64,000 bases of DNA from Saprospiraceae bacterium. GTDB taxonomy: Bacteria; Bacteroidota; Bacteroidia; Chitinophagales; Saprospiraceae. Of the stretch, positions 63,583 through 64,000 are shown piece after piece. Under the pieces are notes generated by a model. It was not told the DNA's origin and searched no databases. It saw only the letters and a program-made list of their open reading frames with translations. The stretch lies in the NCBI GenBank assembly GCA_016712145.1, contig JADJRO010000001.1, positions 2,108,501 to 2,172,500 on the forward strand, written 5' to 3'. Within the stretch, counting starts at the first letter, position 1. Each line of letters starts with the position of its first letter. The position numbers were made by a program, and so were the translations under genes.

Positions 63583-64000
63583 ATGCGCGACGTATTGAAT
63601 ATAGGCATTGTGTGCTACCCTACCTATGGAGGAAGCGGTGTAGTAGCTACTGAATTGGGGATGGCCTTGGCCAGAAAAGGTCATAAGGTACATTTTATCA
63701 GTTACCGGCGGCCTGCAAGATTGGGGCATTTTCTACCGAATGTATTTTATCACGAAGTAGCTCCTTTCGAATATCCATTATTCGATTTTAAACCCATGGA
63801 TACTGCCTTGGCCAGCAAGATCGTGGATGTGGCTCTGTATGAAAATCTGGATGTCTTACATGTCCATTATGCCATCCCACATGCAACCATTGGATATCTG
63901 GCTCGCGAAATACTTCGTTCAAAAAACAAAGCCCTTCCATTTGTAACGACCTTACATGGCACGGACATAACTTTAGTGGGCGCAGACCGATCTTTTTTCC
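63583..64000 (+). CDS. bshA: N-acetyl-alpha-D-glucosaminyl L-malate synthase BshA, 3' end cut by the window
   Basis: The frame is open from ATG 63583 to the window end, with about 139 N-terminal residues visible of some 380. Seen: IGIVCYPTYGGSGVVATELG (the glycine-rich GT4 start), HFISYRRPARL, FYHEVAPFEYPLFDF, DVLHVHYAIPHATIGYLA and TTLHGTDITLVGAD. These are diagnostic for BshA, the first enzyme of bacillithiol synthesis, which joins GlcNAc from UDP-GlcNAc to L-malate. It is divergent from the MerR-like regulator, 64 bp apart. Confidence 0.95.
   Translation, partial: MRDVLNIGIVCYPTYGGSGVVATELGMALARKGHKVHFISYRRPARLGHFLPNVFYHEVAPFEYPLFDFKPMDTALASKIVDVALYENLDVLHVHYAIPHATIGYLAREILRSKNKALPFVTTLHGTDITLVGADRSFF

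Noticed and set aside
62613..63608. 331-residue version of the MerR regulator starting at 63608
   Set aside because: It would overlap the bshA start, and the added 30 residues precede the normal MerR N-terminus.
1..64000. tRNA, rRNA, prophage or intact insertion sequence
   Set aside because: No T-arm-like GGTTCRANNCC within a cloverleaf context, no integrase or transposase frame, and no rRNA-like stretch was found on reading. A tRNAscan or rRNA search would settle it.

Overview
The window is AT-rich DNA from a member of the Bacteroidota, most likely Saprospiraceae or a close relative. Four proteins end in a type IX secretion (T9SS) sorting tail. There is a GLPGLI protein next to a TonB-type barrel, a bacillithiol gene (bshA), and many genes preceded by the phylum's TAnnTTTG -7 promoter box. 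No rRNA, tRNA, CRISPR array, prophage or intact insertion sequence was seen. The content looks like ordinary chromosome with a few repeat-filled gaps.

Layout. 1-1597: a cut-off DUF4270 lipoprotein and a short GT5 (starch-synthase N-domain) protein. 1598-2224: repeat-rich gap. 2225-4904: RNase R and a hypothetical gene. 4905-5331: a 22-unit heptamer array and other repeats. 5332-12717 (+): radC, an MsbA-like ABC exporter, a small membrane protein, a GT2 glycosyltransferase, an Ig-like lipoprotein, lptB and two tiny lipoproteins. 12894-31717 (-): T9SS-exported proteins, a three-palindrome region, the GLPGLI/TonB-barrel pair, pckA, a histidine kinase, a UvrD-type helicase, a TPR protein, an EamA transporter and an Omp28-like T9SS protein. 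32002-34071 (-): a propeller-like protein, lpxH and 3-hydroxyanthranilate dioxygenase. 34287-45105 (+): M14 peptidase, YebC, a TMTC-like GT-C/TPR protein, a GH3/beta-lactamase fusion (frameshifted), a LolE-type permease and two cyclophilins (one frameshifted). 45112-51253 (-): MoxR, a large outer-membrane protein (frameshifted), crcB and a WecA/TagO-like transferase. 51350-54791 (+): uppS and bamA. 54792-55185: a GxxExxY gene remnant plus repeats. 55186-59802 (-): a 1538-residue T9SS protein with six cysteine-rich repeats and a propeller. 60076-64000: mnmG, a yceI/merR pair facing the other way, and the start of bshA.

Much of the window serves the cell envelope: LPS transport and lipid A (lptB, lpxH), undecaprenyl lipids (uppS, the GT4 enzyme), barrel assembly (bamA), peptidoglycan recycling (GH3/NagZ-like), periplasmic folding (cyclophilins) and T9SS cargo. 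Three genes are each broken by one base in a homopolymer run and restore perfectly when that base is corrected. This points to consensus errors or to phase variation, not to old pseudogenes.

No clearly new multi-gene system was found. The best leads are the six-repeat cysteine-rich protein, a MerR/CarH-like regulator that lacks the cobalamin-binding histidine and has palindromes in its divergent promoter, three near-identical palindromes at 18005-18068, and a set of promoters that sit almost on top of start codons.
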